A DNA stretch of 64,000 nt, taken from positions 1,940,745 through 2,004,744 of the forward strand of contig NZ_MQWB01000001.1 in assembly GCF_002257665.1 (NCBI RefSeq), given 5' to 3'. Positions 37,314-45,797 of this stretch are shown here, piece by piece. The notes below the pieces were generated by a model, which was given only the letters and a program-made list of their open reading frames with translations, had not been told where the DNA came from and ran no database searches. A program made the translations under genes and the position numbers. Source of the stretch: Rubricoccus marinus. GTDB lineage: Bacteria > Bacteroidota > Rhodothermia > Rhodothermales > Rubricoccaceae. Position 1 is the first letter of the stretch; every line of letters begins with the position of its first letter.

Positions 37314-38290
37314 AGTTCGACGACGACGCGCCCGAGCGTCTCGCCGGCGACGATCTTCTCTGCCCATGCGGGCACGTCGTCCAAGCGGATCACGGTCTTC
37401 TCCACGTCGTCCAGCGCGCCGCTGGCGACGGCGTTGGCGAGGAGGTTCCAGGCGACGCGTCGGGTGTCCAACGTTGCCGTGTTGGAGTCGATGCCCTGCA
37501 GCGCGACGCCGCGGAGGATGAACGGGAAAACCGTCGTGGAGAGCACGTGCCCGCCCGCGAGGCCACAGGCCGCGATGCACGCGTGGCGCTTGGCGGTGGC
37601 GAGGATCGTTTCGAGCGTGGTCCCACCGACCGAGTCCACGGCGCCGGCCCACGTCGCCGCGCCCATAGGGTTGTCAGGTGGCGTCGCGAGCGCTTCGCGC
37701 CCGAGGATCTCGGCGGCACCCAGGCTCCGCAGATAGTTGTGCGCGCTCTCAGTCCCCGTCACGGCGTGCACTTCGAATCCGTCGGCAGCCAGCAGCGCGA
37801 CGGCGACCGAGCCCACGCCGCCAGAGGCGCCCGTGACCACGATCGGCCCATCCTCTGGCGAGACCTCGCCGTCGCGGATTGCGAGCACGCTCAGCGCGGC
37901 CGTGAAGCCGGCGGTGCCCATCCACATCGCGATCTCTGGCGAGAGGTTCTTCGGCATCGCGACCAGGTGCTCGGCACTTGCGCGGGCGCGCTCCGCGTAG
38001 CCGCCCCAGCGGTTCTCGCCGGTTCCCCACCCCGTCAGGATCACGCGGTCGCCCGGGCTCCAGTCGCCAGAGGCGGACTCGGCGACGGTCCCGGCGAGGT
38101 CGATGCCGGGCACGAACGGGAACTCGCCGCGCACGATCTTGCCCGTGTTGGTGACGGCCAGGCCGTCCTTGTAGTTCAGGCTGGAGTGCGAGACGTCGAT
38201 CAGGACATCGCCCTCGGGGAGGTCGGTTTCGGGAACGTCAGTGATCTCGACGCGGTGGTCGGGATCGCGGCGGATGAGGAGTGCGCGCAT
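37310..38290 (-). CDS. YhdH/AcuI-type NADPH-dependent quinone oxidoreductase (acryloyl-CoA reductase-like)
   Basis: 326 residues, medium-chain dehydrogenase fold without zinc ligands. Family markers are SSLNYKDGLAVT near 36-48, VPGIDLAGTV, WGGYAERAR, and the cofactor motif VVTGASGGVGSVAV near 150. E. coli YhdH and the marine AcuI reduce acryloyl-CoA to propionyl-CoA with NADPH, the final step of acrylate detoxification after DMSP cleavage. A marine habitat makes that plausible but is not proof. ATG at 38290 is the standard family start (MRALLI). It overlaps the downstream FAD oxidoreductase gene. Confidence 0.9.
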   Translation of the reverse strand: MRALLIRRDPDHRVEITDVPETDLPEGDVLIDVSHSSLNYKDGLAVTNTGKIVRGEFPFVPGIDLAGTVAESASGDWSPGDRVILTGWGTGENRWGGYAERARASAEHLVAMPKNLSPEIAMWMGTAGFTAALSVLAIRDGEVSPEDGPIVVTGASGGVGSVAVALLAADGFEVHAVTGTESAHNYLRSLGAAEILGREALATPPDNPMGAATWAGAVDSVGGTTLETILATAKRHACIAACGLAGGHVLSTTVFPFILRGVALQGIDSNTATLDTRRVAWNLLANAVASGALDDVEKTVIRLDDVPAWAEKIVAGETLGRVVVEL

Positions 38291-38340
38291 GGGCGGGGGC
38301 CTCTGGCGGCCCGGCCCGCGTGGGGCCCGGCCGGGAGGAG

Positions 38341-38493
38341 CTAGATCAGGAATGCCGCTACGGTAAGCAGCAAGAAGGAAAGCGTGGTGGCCTTCGCGAT
38401 GGTGCCCGGCCACGTCGCGCCGCCGAAGTAGGCGACGATGCCGGAGGCGATGGCACCAGCCGCGAAGGCGAGTCCGAGAAGCGTCGTCGACAT
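38341..38493 (-). CDS. 50-residue two-helix membrane protein
   Basis: A short frame starting at ATG 38493: MSTTLLGLAFAAGAIASGIV, then a loop (FGGATWPGTIAK) and a second helix ending AAFLI. It is adjacent to another tiny membrane protein gene (38576-38734) with similar architecture: helix, glycine-containing loop with IAK, helix. A DUF1328-like member is possible. No function. Confidence 0.6.
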   Translation of the reverse strand: MSTTLLGLAFAAGAIASGIVAYFGGATWPGTIAKATTLSFLLLTVAAFLI

Positions 38494-38575
38494 GGGGCGT
38501 GGCGAGGGGATCACAAAGAGAGAGGGCGCACGGAACGGGTCCGCGCGCCCTCTGAAAGGCGGTTTCGGAAGGCGT

Positions 38576-38734
38576 CTACAGGATAAACGCCAGAACAAAC
38601 AGGATCACAGCGGCGACGAGCGCCAACTTCGCGATGCTCGCCGAAAGACCGGCGACGCCGCGAAAACCGAGCAGGGCCGCGACGAGCGCGACAACAGCCA
38701 GGACGACAAAGACTTCAAAGAATTGACCTCCCAT
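38576..38734 (-). CDS. DUF1328-family small membrane protein (YtjA-like)
   Basis: 52 residues: a first helix VFVVLAVVALVAALLGF, the family loop RGVAGLSASIAK, then a second helix to FILFVLAFIL-like end. The GF-G-AG-AA-IAK pattern is the hallmark of DUF1328/YtjA proteins, inner-membrane proteins of unknown role common in envelope-stress regulons. The leader before ATG 38734 is pyrimidine-rich (CACCCCACCCTCTACTCTC) like that of other genes here. Confidence 0.82.
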   Translation of the reverse strand: MGGQFFEVFVVLAVVALVAALLGFRGVAGLSASIAKLALVAAVILFVLAFIL

Positions 38735-38823
38735 GAGAGTAGAGGGTGGGGTGAGGGGACCTCTGACACTCTCTCCCCTCTTACAGGTTGCCTCCTACCC
38801 GCACATAAAGGGTTTCCCCCATC

Positions 38824-39936
38824 TCACACGTCCGTGCTGGCCGCGGCGGTCTGGAGCGCGAGATCGATAACGCGGAGGTGTATCCGCACCGCGCGGTGGG
38901 CGTCCACCGTCCGAATCCCGAACGTCTGGACGGCCTCGCCGAGGGCCGCTCCGGCCGCGAGTTCTGGCAGCCTCTGGCGCCATTGCTCTGCCAGCGCGGC
39001 AACGCCCAGCTCATGCGCGTAGTCGGCCGCGAGGTGGAACAGCGGCAGCTCCGTCACCACGCACAGCGGGCTCGCGCCAGAGGCCACGACCGCCTGCTCT
39101 ATGCTAGAGCGGTGGAAGCGCGAGGCGGTCGCTTCGTCGCCTGAGGCCCGGAAATGCGCTTGCATGGCGGCGCCCTCTGGCGTGGACCAGAAGCCAGGAC
39201 CGCCATAGCGGAAACCTTTGTCGCCGCCGCGGTCGTGGTCGTGCAGGCGCAGGCCGGCGTGGGCAGCAGCCTCCCGGAACCCGGCGCGCAGCGTCTCGGC
39301 CTCTGGCGCGTGCAACCATTCCTTCTCGATCAGGAGCAGCGCGCCCTCGGAGAACGCCATCCCGTGAAGGCTCGCGTGGAGCGCGAGGCTCGGCGCTGCG
39401 CCAGAGGCGGAGCCGCCGAACAGGAAGTCCGTCGCGGCTCGGTTTTCTGCACGCATCGCCGGGTAGCCGAACTCGATGTCCTGGCCCGGCTGCTCGCGAA
39501 GTCGGTGGCGGAGGAACAGGCGCAGCATCGCCTCGGGGTCGTCTGCCTGTTCGGCCCAGCGCGAGATCCACGCCTGGTTGCGGGCCTCGGCGTCCGGGTT
39601 GACGTGCGGGACGATGCGGAGCGTCCACGCGTCCCACAGGTCTTCGAGGCCGCCGTCCTCGGCGCCCCAGCCTCTGGCGCCGAGCCCGTCCAGAACGAGG
39701 TGGCGCAGCGTTTCCGGCCCGACCGGCTCGTCGGCGTGGGCGCCGGCCATGAGCGTGGCGAGGCGCGGGCCGTAACCCAGCGTGATGCCCGCCAGAGGCC
39801 TCCCCTCCTCACTCTCGCCGATGATCTCGAACTGCGCGAGGTCGGGGTTGGCCTCGCACGCGGCGCGGAGTTCGTCGTGGACCTCGCCAGAGGTGCGGAA
39901 GCGGACAGAGCCGAGATCGAGGTCGGAAAGCGTCAT
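38824..39936 (-). CDS. M14-family zinc carboxypeptidase-like protein
   Basis: 370 residues. Zinc ligands are HADE (His 67, Glu 70) and a distal His in LHASLHG near 190; a candidate catalytic Glu is in VVTELPLF near 298. It lacks a signal peptide, so it is probably cytoplasmic and closer to the M14 succinylglutamate-desuccinylase/carboxypeptidase group than to digestive enzymes. Substrate unknown. The ATG overlaps the flavodoxin stop codon by four bases (ATGA), so both genes are translated from one message. ATG 39936 is chosen since the longer upstream frame lies inside the flavodoxin gene. Confidence 0.85.
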   Translation of the reverse strand: MTLSDLDLGSVRFRTSGEVHDELRAACEANPDLAQFEIIGESEEGRPLAGITLGYGPRLATLMAGAHADEPVGPETLRHLVLDGLGARGWGAEDGGLEDLWDAWTLRIVPHVNPDAEARNQAWISRWAEQADDPEAMLRLFLRHRLREQPGQDIEFGYPAMRAENRAATDFLFGGSASGAAPSLALHASLHGMAFSEGALLLIEKEWLHAPEAETLRAGFREAAAHAGLRLHDHDRGGDKGFRYGGPGFWSTPEGAAMQAHFRASGDEATASRFHRSSIEQAVVASGASPLCVVTELPLFHLAADYAHELGVAALAEQWRQRLPELAAGAALGEAVQTFGIRTVDAHRAVRIHLRVIDLALQTAAASTDV

Positions 39937-40421
39937 GGTGCAGGCGCCTCGTGCGCGAAGGCCTGGGCGATGCGGTCGGTCCACGCGAGCGCGCCCGCCG
40001 TGTCCTCCGCCGTTGGCGTGCCGTCGATCTCGTGGAGGGGCGCGGCCTCTTGCGCGCCGTACTCCGCCAACCGCTCGCCCAGCCAGATCGCGGCGGTTTG
40101 GTAGTACGGGTGGTAGTCGCGGTCGCCCAGCCCGATGATCCCGAAGCGGACGCCGCTGAGGTCTGGCGCGACGACCGGTAGCGCCTCCTCGAAGTCCTTC
40201 CCGTTGTCCGGGAACGTGCCGTCGGACCATGTGCACATCACCACGATGATCTGCCGGTGCTCCGCCAGAAGCTCAGGGTACGCCTCGGCCATGTCGACGA
40301 GGTGCGCGTCGAACCCGAGGTCGGCGAGGCGCTCGGATACGGCGTCGGCAATGGTCTCGCTGTTGCCCGTCTGCGTGCCCACGAGCACGAGAACGTCGGG
40401 GTTGGCGGCGTGGAGGTCCAT
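39933..40421 (-). CDS. Flavodoxin/MioC-like protein
   Basis: 162 residues. The FMN phosphate-binding loop VGTQTGNSET is near 15-24, followed by a CTWSDGTFPDN loop near 80 and IIGLGDRDYHPYYQ near 107. These are the three FMN loops of flavodoxin-like domains of the MioC/sulfite reductase type. It carries electrons in the cytoplasm. A word palindrome (40432-40449) lies directly upstream of its start. It is coupled to the M14 gene. Confidence 0.9.
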   Translation of the reverse strand: MDLHAANPDVLVLVGTQTGNSETIADAVSERLADLGFDAHLVDMAEAYPELLAEHRQIIVVMCTWSDGTFPDNGKDFEEALPVVAPDLSGVRFGIIGLGDRDYHPYYQTAAIWLGERLAEYGAQEAAPLHEIDGTPTAEDTAGALAWTDRIAQAFAHEAPAP

Positions 40422-40431
40422 GATTGCGTCT

Positions 40432-40449
40432 GCCTCTGGCGCCAGAGGC
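40432..40449. repeat. 18-bp head-to-head palindrome of the iterated word in the flavodoxin leader
   Basis: GCCTCTGGCGCCAGAGGC, 10 bp upstream of the flavodoxin ATG and 7 bp after the stop codon of the gene before it. It could terminate that gene or attenuate the next. Confidence 0.75.
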
Positions 40450-40455
40450 TCGGGT

Positions 40456-41040
40456 CTAGTGGGAGTCGTCGTCGAGCGGAGGCAGGCCGATGGCGGCACG
40501 TCGCGCGTCCAGGCCATCCGGGTCTTCCATCGGCAGGTAGACCCGCTCGCCCGTTTCCGGATCGTTGCGGTACTGGCTTCCGTAGCGCTGCGGCAAGTCG
40601 TTCCGCACGAGGACGCGGTCGGTCAGCATCGCGAGCTGCCACGCCTCGGCCTCTCCTGAGGCGACGGCGGCCTCGAGCAGCGGCAGATACTCTTCCTGCC
40701 GTTCGAGAGGTGCGTGCTGCACGACGAGAAAAACGGTGCGCGCGCCGTCCTCGCCGACCATGCTCCGGCCCGGCCATCCGTGCTCAGCGATGATCGCGGC
40801 AATTCGGGCTGTGTTGGCTTCGTCGAGTTTGTTCTGGACGCTCCAGAACTCCTCGTGTACGGCGTGGGGCACTCTCCCGTCGTGCTCTTTGCGGATGCGC
40901 ATCCACTCCATGCGACCGTCTTGGTCAAGGCTGTGGATCACGACGAGTTCGGCCGCAAGCTCGGGGTTTGCAGGCTCTGCTTGGGCACTGACGGCGCCAG
41001 AGGCGGCGCAGAAGACCAGAACGCAGATCAGGAATCGCAT
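40456..41040 (-). CDS. DUF6624-like secreted protein
   Basis: 194 residues with a signal peptide (MRFLICVLVFCAASGAVSAQ). The mature part has the block pattern I associate with DUF6624: RIAAIIAEHGWPGRSMVGEDGA, VVQHAPLERQEEYLP, and LTDRVLVRNDLPQRYGSQ. Function unknown; extracytoplasmic. ATG 41040 begins the signal peptide; a longer upstream frame passes through repeat sequence. The family name is from memory of its motif layout. Confidence 0.72.
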   Translation of the reverse strand: MRFLICVLVFCAASGAVSAQAEPANPELAAELVVIHSLDQDGRMEWMRIRKEHDGRVPHAVHEEFWSVQNKLDEANTARIAAIIAEHGWPGRSMVGEDGARTVFLVVQHAPLERQEEYLPLLEAAVASGEAEAWQLAMLTDRVLVRNDLPQRYGSQYRNDPETGERVYLPMEDPDGLDARRAAIGLPPLDDDSH

Positions 41041-41106
41041 CGGATCGGGGGCGGACGGTTTGTGTCTCATTGCCGTGCGAACGCCCCGCCTCCAGTGCGG
41101 GGTTCG

Positions 41107-41124
41107 CGCCAGAGGCCTCTGGCG
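41107..41124. repeat. 18-bp tail-to-tail palindrome of the iterated word
   Basis: CGCCAGAGGCCTCTGGCG in the 165-bp gap upstream of the DUF6624-like gene and downstream of the metalloprotease gene. Confidence 0.8.
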
Positions 41125-41151
41125 GGCGCCCGGCAAGGTCGCTATAAACGA

Positions 41152-41187
41152 CGAACGCTGGAGAGACCGAAGTCTCCCCAGCGTTCG
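41152..41187 (-). terminator. Long stem-loop after the metalloprotease gene
   Basis: CGAACGCTGG and CCAGCGTTCG enclose a second short stem (AGAG/TCTC), 18 bp beyond the minus-strand stop codon at 41206. A weak TCGTTTAT tail follows. It is a non-word hairpin that should close the envelope operon. Confidence 0.65.
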
Positions 41188-41205
41188 AGAACCGTCAGGC
41201 GGTGA

Positions 41206-43677
41206 CTAGCCCTCGTCGTTGTCTGGATCGAGCGCGTTGTCCACGCGCGCGATGATGTCTTCGAGGTGCAGGCGTCCCATCCGGTCGTTGCGGTAGCGGC
41301 GGAGCGCACCCGCAGCCGTCTCGCGGACCGTCATGAGTTCGCCACGGGCGAGCGCGCGCACGTCGGAACGACCGCCCGGGAGCGTGTCGAAGCTGCCGCC
41401 TCCGGGGATGGAGGTCGAGCGCGACTGGTCGGTCGTGAGCAGGCCTTCAAGGGCTTCCACGTGTGCCCGCTGGAGCGCGCGGCGCGTGGCGTCGATGTCG
41501 GCGCCAGAGGACAGCTCGGTCCAGACGCCGGCGCGGAGGTCAGCCATGAGCTCCATCGGCGCGTACGCGTCCGAATCGGTCCACAGCTGCTCCTCCATGC
41601 GCGAGAGGCGGTCGAAGCTGAGCAGGCGGCCAACGACGCCCTCCTGCAGGCCGAGTACGCGGCGGGCGGCGCCCGCCGGCTCGATCCGCGCGAGGATGTC
41701 GCGGTTCAGCAGCCAGTCCGGACGCTGCAGGCCCTCCTGGATGATGAACTGCACGGCCTCGCGCTGCTTGTCAGCGGGGACGGTGGTGTACACCACGCCC
41801 TCGTCGCCCATGTACTTCGTGTCGGCGTAGACGCCGCCCACGTTGTTGGCGACGTGGCCGAGGTACCGGTTCCACTGCCCGGCGATGTTGCCGTAGACCT
41901 CTGCCAGGCCGGAGTAGTCCTCGCCGTCCTCGGTCGCCCACTCCAGGAGCATCGGGACGGTGCGCTTGAGGTTGGCGAGGCCAAGCTGCGAAGCGTACAC
42001 CGCGTCATCGCCCAGGTCCTCGGACTGCGCCCGGGGATCGAGGATCGCGCCCTGCGCGCCGTAGCGGTTGACGGGGTCCTTTAGCGCCTCGCGCGTCATC
42101 GCCTGAAGCATCTCGCGCTCCTCGGGCTCGCCAGAGGCGTCCGGGAAATAGCGGTAGCCCCAGTTGGTGACCCACTTGTCGTACTCGCCCACGTCAGGCA
42201 TGAGCGTGGTCACGCCATCACCGGGCTGCGCGACGTAGTTGAAGCGCGCGTAGTCCATGATGCTCGGCGCCGTGCCGCGCGTGGCGGTAAACGTCGGGCT
42301 GCGGAGGCTGTCCACCGGGTAGGCGTTGGACGAGATAAAGTTGTGCGGGAAGCCCAGCGTGTGGCCCACCTCGTGCGCGGACACGAACCGGACGAGGCGG
42401 CCCATCACGGCGTCGTCGAACTGCAGGCTTCTGGCGTCGGGGTTGATAGCGGCCGTCTGCACGAAGAACCAGTTGCGGAGCAGGTTCATCACGTTGTGGT
42501 ACCAGCCGATGTCGGACTCCAGGATCTCACCCGTGCGGGGGTCGTGGACGTGCGGTCCGTAGGCGTTCTGGATGTCGCTCGCGAAGTAGCGGATCGTGCT
42601 GTAGCGCGCGTCCTCCGGGCTCCAGTCCGGGTCCTCCTCCGGCGTCGGCGCGTCGGCGGCGCGGATGGCGTTGCGGAAGCCCGCGGCCTCGAACGCCTTG
42701 TTCCAGTCCTCGACGCCCTCCTTCAGGTACGGGCGCCACACGTCCGGCGTGGCCGGGTCGATGTAGTACACGATCTGCTTCTCCGGCTCCACGAGTTCGC
42801 CTCTGGCGTAGGCCTCCATGTCGCTCGGGACCAAGCGCCAGCGCGTGATGTAGCGGCGCTCCTCGGCGCGCTGCGTGGGGAGGCCGTAGTCGGTCTGCGA
42901 GATGGAGAAGAAGCCGACGCGAGGGTCGTAGCGGCGGGGCCGCATCGGGTCCTCCGGGAGTCCCACGAACGAGTGCGACATCTCGACCGAGAGTGTGCCC
43001 GTCGAGGAGTTCGTCGGCGGCTCGGAGGCGACGTAGGTGAGGACGGTCCGGATCTCGATGTTCTCCGGGTAGGCCGCCGCGCGCACGATGTAGGAGCGGT
43101 CCTTGTCCAGGCTGCGCACCTTGTACTGCTCGCGAGCGCCCTGCGGCAGCCCGAACACGGGGATGTCCGTGTTGAACAACGCGGTCATGTCCACCACGAC
43201 CGACGTGTCCTTGCGGACCGCCATGCCTTCCAGCCGCGCGATGATGGGCTCGAACGTGCTGTTGCGCACGGCCTGCGCGATGGGCAGGCCGCTCTCTGCC
43301 ACGACGGAGTACCGGATGGTGCGCAGGAGCGCGTCGTTGCCGACGCGGTCGAAGCGGACGGCCTGCGTGTTGACCTTGGTGCCGCCGTAGGCGAAGCCTT
43401 CTGCCGTCCGCGCGATGCGGCTCACGACGAGGATTTCCTTGCCGAACAGCGAGTCCGGGATCTCCCCGAGCACCTTTTCGCCGTCCTCCAAGAGGTGCAG
43501 CGTGATGAGGCCTTCATCGGTCTCCGCGTCCTTGGTGACCTCGGCGAAGGACTTCATCTCGTCCTTTTTCTCGGTTTTGGGCGGCGTCTTGGAAGCCTCC
43601 GGCGGGGTGGGCACAGAGCCCGAGCACCCGGCGATGACGAGGGCAGCCACGAGGGCTGGAGCGAAGCGAAGCAACAT
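41206..43677 (-). CDS. Zinc-dependent metalloprotease lipoprotein (DUF4953/DUF5117 type)
   Basis: 823 residues. Lipobox VIAGCSGS, then a Pro/Lys/Glu-rich linker. The long N-terminal DUF5117-like region contains the conserved RYDPRVGFFS segment. The metzincin motif HEVGHTLGFPHNF is at about 433-445 (three His ligands and the catalytic Glu), and a TAPSIMDYARFNYVAQPGD segment with the Met-turn follows. These features are typical of the large Bacteroidota zinc-dependent metalloproteases. It is anchored in the envelope and probably degrades extracellular protein. It is the last gene of the tight operon from 48894 and is followed by a long hairpin. The leader before the ATG is pyrimidine-rich. Confidence 0.92.
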   Translation of the reverse strand: MLLRFAPALVAALVIAGCSGSVPTPPEASKTPPKTEKKDEMKSFAEVTKDAETDEGLITLHLLEDGEKVLGEIPDSLFGKEILVVSRIARTAEGFAYGGTKVNTQAVRFDRVGNDALLRTIRYSVVAESGLPIAQAVRNSTFEPIIARLEGMAVRKDTSVVVDMTALFNTDIPVFGLPQGAREQYKVRSLDKDRSYIVRAAAYPENIEIRTVLTYVASEPPTNSSTGTLSVEMSHSFVGLPEDPMRPRRYDPRVGFFSISQTDYGLPTQRAEERRYITRWRLVPSDMEAYARGELVEPEKQIVYYIDPATPDVWRPYLKEGVEDWNKAFEAAGFRNAIRAADAPTPEEDPDWSPEDARYSTIRYFASDIQNAYGPHVHDPRTGEILESDIGWYHNVMNLLRNWFFVQTAAINPDARSLQFDDAVMGRLVRFVSAHEVGHTLGFPHNFISSNAYPVDSLRSPTFTATRGTAPSIMDYARFNYVAQPGDGVTTLMPDVGEYDKWVTNWGYRYFPDASGEPEEREMLQAMTREALKDPVNRYGAQGAILDPRAQSEDLGDDAVYASQLGLANLKRTVPMLLEWATEDGEDYSGLAEVYGNIAGQWNRYLGHVANNVGGVYADTKYMGDEGVVYTTVPADKQREAVQFIIQEGLQRPDWLLNRDILARIEPAGAARRVLGLQEGVVGRLLSFDRLSRMEEQLWTDSDAYAPMELMADLRAGVWTELSSGADIDATRRALQRAHVEALEGLLTTDQSRSTSIPGGGSFDTLPGGRSDVRALARGELMTVRETAAGALRRYRNDRMGRLHLEDIIARVDNALDPDNDEG

Positions 43678-43695
43678 GTGATGCGGTGGGTGAAA

Positions 43696-44496
43696 TCAGG
43701 GAGAGGTGAAGGTCCAGTCTACAATCGCGACGCCCATCGTAGGGACGGGCGCGAAGGCACCGACGTAGACCGGACCGGCCGGGCGGTCCAGGCGGACCGG
43801 CGCGGATACGAGTGGCACGCTGTCCAACGCTACGACGAGTTCGCCCGGGGTGTAGTCCAGGTCGAGGCGGTGAGAGCCGCGCCAATCGCGCGACGCCAGA
43901 GGCTGGCTCGCGACGGGCTCAAACGCGTCGCCAGAGGCCGCGCCGCGCGTGCTCACGGTGAGTTGCGCCGTGTTGCCCACGCCGGGATCCATCAGCGTAA
44001 TCAGGAGTTGCCCCGTTCCGCCCGTCGGGCTGGACGAGGGGTCGCGGAGTTCGACGCTCAGCCCCGCGGTCGCGCCGTCGCTGCCGCTGAGATCGACCGT
44101 GATCGACATCTGGAACGGCTGCGGAGCGGCCTCTGGCGAGAACGCGTCGGTCAGGTAGGCCGTGCCGGCCTGGAAGCTCCCGCGGGTCACGTTGGCGGGC
44201 GTCAACCGGAGGTACTGCGCGGCGTCGCCCAGGTACGCGCCAGAGGCCAGCGTCCGCTCGGCGCGATCGCGCTCGGTCGCGGTCACGGCGCGGCGCTGCA
44301 CCATCTCCGCAACGGTGGTCTGCACCCACGCCGCGCTGCCCTCCACGATCACGCGGTCCGGCGCCAACACGCCCGACGTCGCCGCCATCGCGGGAGGCTC
44401 CACGCGGTCCACGAGGACCGGCCCCTGCGGCTTCGGGGTGGAGCAGGCGGCAAGCGCCAGAGGCAACGCGAGGAGCAGCGGGCGAAACGGGGACAT
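43696..44496 (-). CDS. Lipoprotein of unknown function in the T9SS plug operon
   Basis: 266 residues. Lipobox LALAACST with a signal peptide from ATG 44496. A mature region of strands and polar loops (LLITLMDPGVGNTAQLTVS, HRLDLDYTPGELVVALDS), perhaps a jelly-roll. Not recognised. It starts one base after the plug-protein gene ends and ends 18 bp before the metalloprotease gene, so it shares their message. A link to T9SS or protease handling is only positional. Confidence 0.72.
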   Translation of the reverse strand: MSPFRPLLLALPLALAACSTPKPQGPVLVDRVEPPAMAATSGVLAPDRVIVEGSAAWVQTTVAEMVQRRAVTATERDRAERTLASGAYLGDAAQYLRLTPANVTRGSFQAGTAYLTDAFSPEAAPQPFQMSITVDLSGSDGATAGLSVELRDPSSSPTGGTGQLLITLMDPGVGNTAQLTVSTRGAASGDAFEPVASQPLASRDWRGSHRLDLDYTPGELVVALDSVPLVSAPVRLDRPAGPVYVGAFAPVPTMGVAIVDWTFTSP

Positions 44497-44497
44497 G

Positions 44498-45769
44498 CTA
44501 GCGGGCGACGACACTCTCGACCCCAACCAAGCGCTGCGTGAAGCGCGTGAGGTCTTCGAAGAACACGAAGGCGGTGAACACGGTCGGCTGGCCCAGCGCG
44601 ATGGGCCTCTGGCGCGGCGTGGCGCGCGGGGCGGCGTACTGGTAGGCGTAGCGGCCCTGCTTGACGAGGAACGTGCCCTCGTAGCGGTTGAACTCGGGCA
44701 CCCACGTCATGCGCGTGCGGGCCGGGGCAGCGCCAGAGGTGAACACGCCCTGAAGGTAGACCGGCCCGGTGACCGGGCTCCGCGTTTGCGGCTCGTAGCG
44801 GAACAGCGTCTCCACGTACTCCCCATCGGAGTCCGGGCGGCCGGCGTCGAAAAACGCGCCGTCGATTTCGGCGGCGGTGAGCAGGCCGGGGTCTAGGAAC
44901 TCCCCGCCGAAGGCGGCCTGGTCCACTTCGAGAACGGCCTCTGGCGGGATCGTGCCCACGTTGAGCTCGCGCACCTCCTCGTTGATGTTGAGCCCGCCGA
45001 GGTCCAGAGCGTAGAGCGGCTCCGCGGGTGGGAAAGCCTGCGCTCGAGGGAGGTAGAACCCGTAGATGGCCTGTTCCGCGAGCGAGGGCTCCGGCGCGCA
45101 CCGGAGCGCACGGACGTTGCCGTTGCGGGCAAAGCAGACCGTGAAGCGGAAGGCGTCCTCACGGCTCAGTGAACCCTGGGGCGTCAGCCGAGCGGCGGGC
45201 TGGATCGCGTCCCCAACGGCGCCCGTTTCGGCCAGCCGCGTTCCCAGCAGCAGTTCGGTCCGCACGAGGTCCTCGGAGACGAAGAACGGCATCTCGAACA
45301 GCGCCGCGCCGCCCGATTCGCTCACGCGGAGCGCGTACTCCCCCCCAAGCTTGAACCCGATCGAGGCGTTGGGAAAGCTGTAGCTGTAATGCGTGTACGG
45401 GATCCCCGTCGCGCCAGAGGGCTCGGCGTCGAGGATATCGTCGCGGTCGAAGGCCGTCAGGTACTCGGTCGGGAGCAGGTCCGTGCCGCCCTCTCGGTCG
45501 ATGCGGCGGAACTCGATGTCCAGCGACCGCGGGCCGAGATCGTCCAGAATGTCGAACTCCAGCGTGAGCGTCCGCGGCTCGCGGAGCGAGAGGATCGGCA
45601 TCGAGACCTCATCGCCGGTTTGGTAGAGTTGGAGCGTGCCGATGCGCGCGTCCGTGGCGATCGGGAGGGCCGGGTCCGCCTCTGGCGAGAACCCGTCCGT
45701 GCCCTCAGGCACCGAGCAGGCCGCGAGGGTGAGGAGCGCAGCAAGGACGGTGGCAAGGCGTTGCGTCAT
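44498..45769 (-). CDS. Type IX secretion system plug-domain lipoprotein (DUF5103-like)
   Basis: 423 residues with a lipobox (LLTLAACSV). It matches the DUF5103/T9SS plug layout: an early LEFDIL strand, PYTHYSYSFPN, GGEYALRV, a central region with a LDLGGLN turn, and a C-terminal sequence of VYLQGVF, FNRYEGTFLVKQGRYAYQY, and TAFVFFEDLTRFTQRLVG. In the T9SS translocon the plug closes the periplasmic side of the SprA pore when PorV is not bound. It thus belongs with the PorQ-like protein and the cargo in this window. Assignment rests on recognised segment order rather than alignment. Confidence 0.8.
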   Translation of the reverse strand: MTQRLATVLAALLTLAACSVPEGTDGFSPEADPALPIATDARIGTLQLYQTGDEVSMPILSLREPRTLTLEFDILDDLGPRSLDIEFRRIDREGGTDLLPTEYLTAFDRDDILDAEPSGATGIPYTHYSYSFPNASIGFKLGGEYALRVSESGGAALFEMPFFVSEDLVRTELLLGTRLAETGAVGDAIQPAARLTPQGSLSREDAFRFTVCFARNGNVRALRCAPEPSLAEQAIYGFYLPRAQAFPPAEPLYALDLGGLNINEEVRELNVGTIPPEAVLEVDQAAFGGEFLDPGLLTAAEIDGAFFDAGRPDSDGEYVETLFRYEPQTRSPVTGPVYLQGVFTSGAAPARTRMTWVPEFNRYEGTFLVKQGRYAYQYAAPRATPRQRPIALGQPTVFTAFVFFEDLTRFTQRLVGVESVVAR

Positions 45770-45797
45770 GCCCGAAGATAGGAGCACGGCTCGCCGA

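Noticed and set aside
42343..44541. 732-residue plus-strand frame opposite the metalloprotease and lipoprotein genes
   Set aside because: Shadow frame; the minus-strand genes have signal peptides and catalytic motifs.
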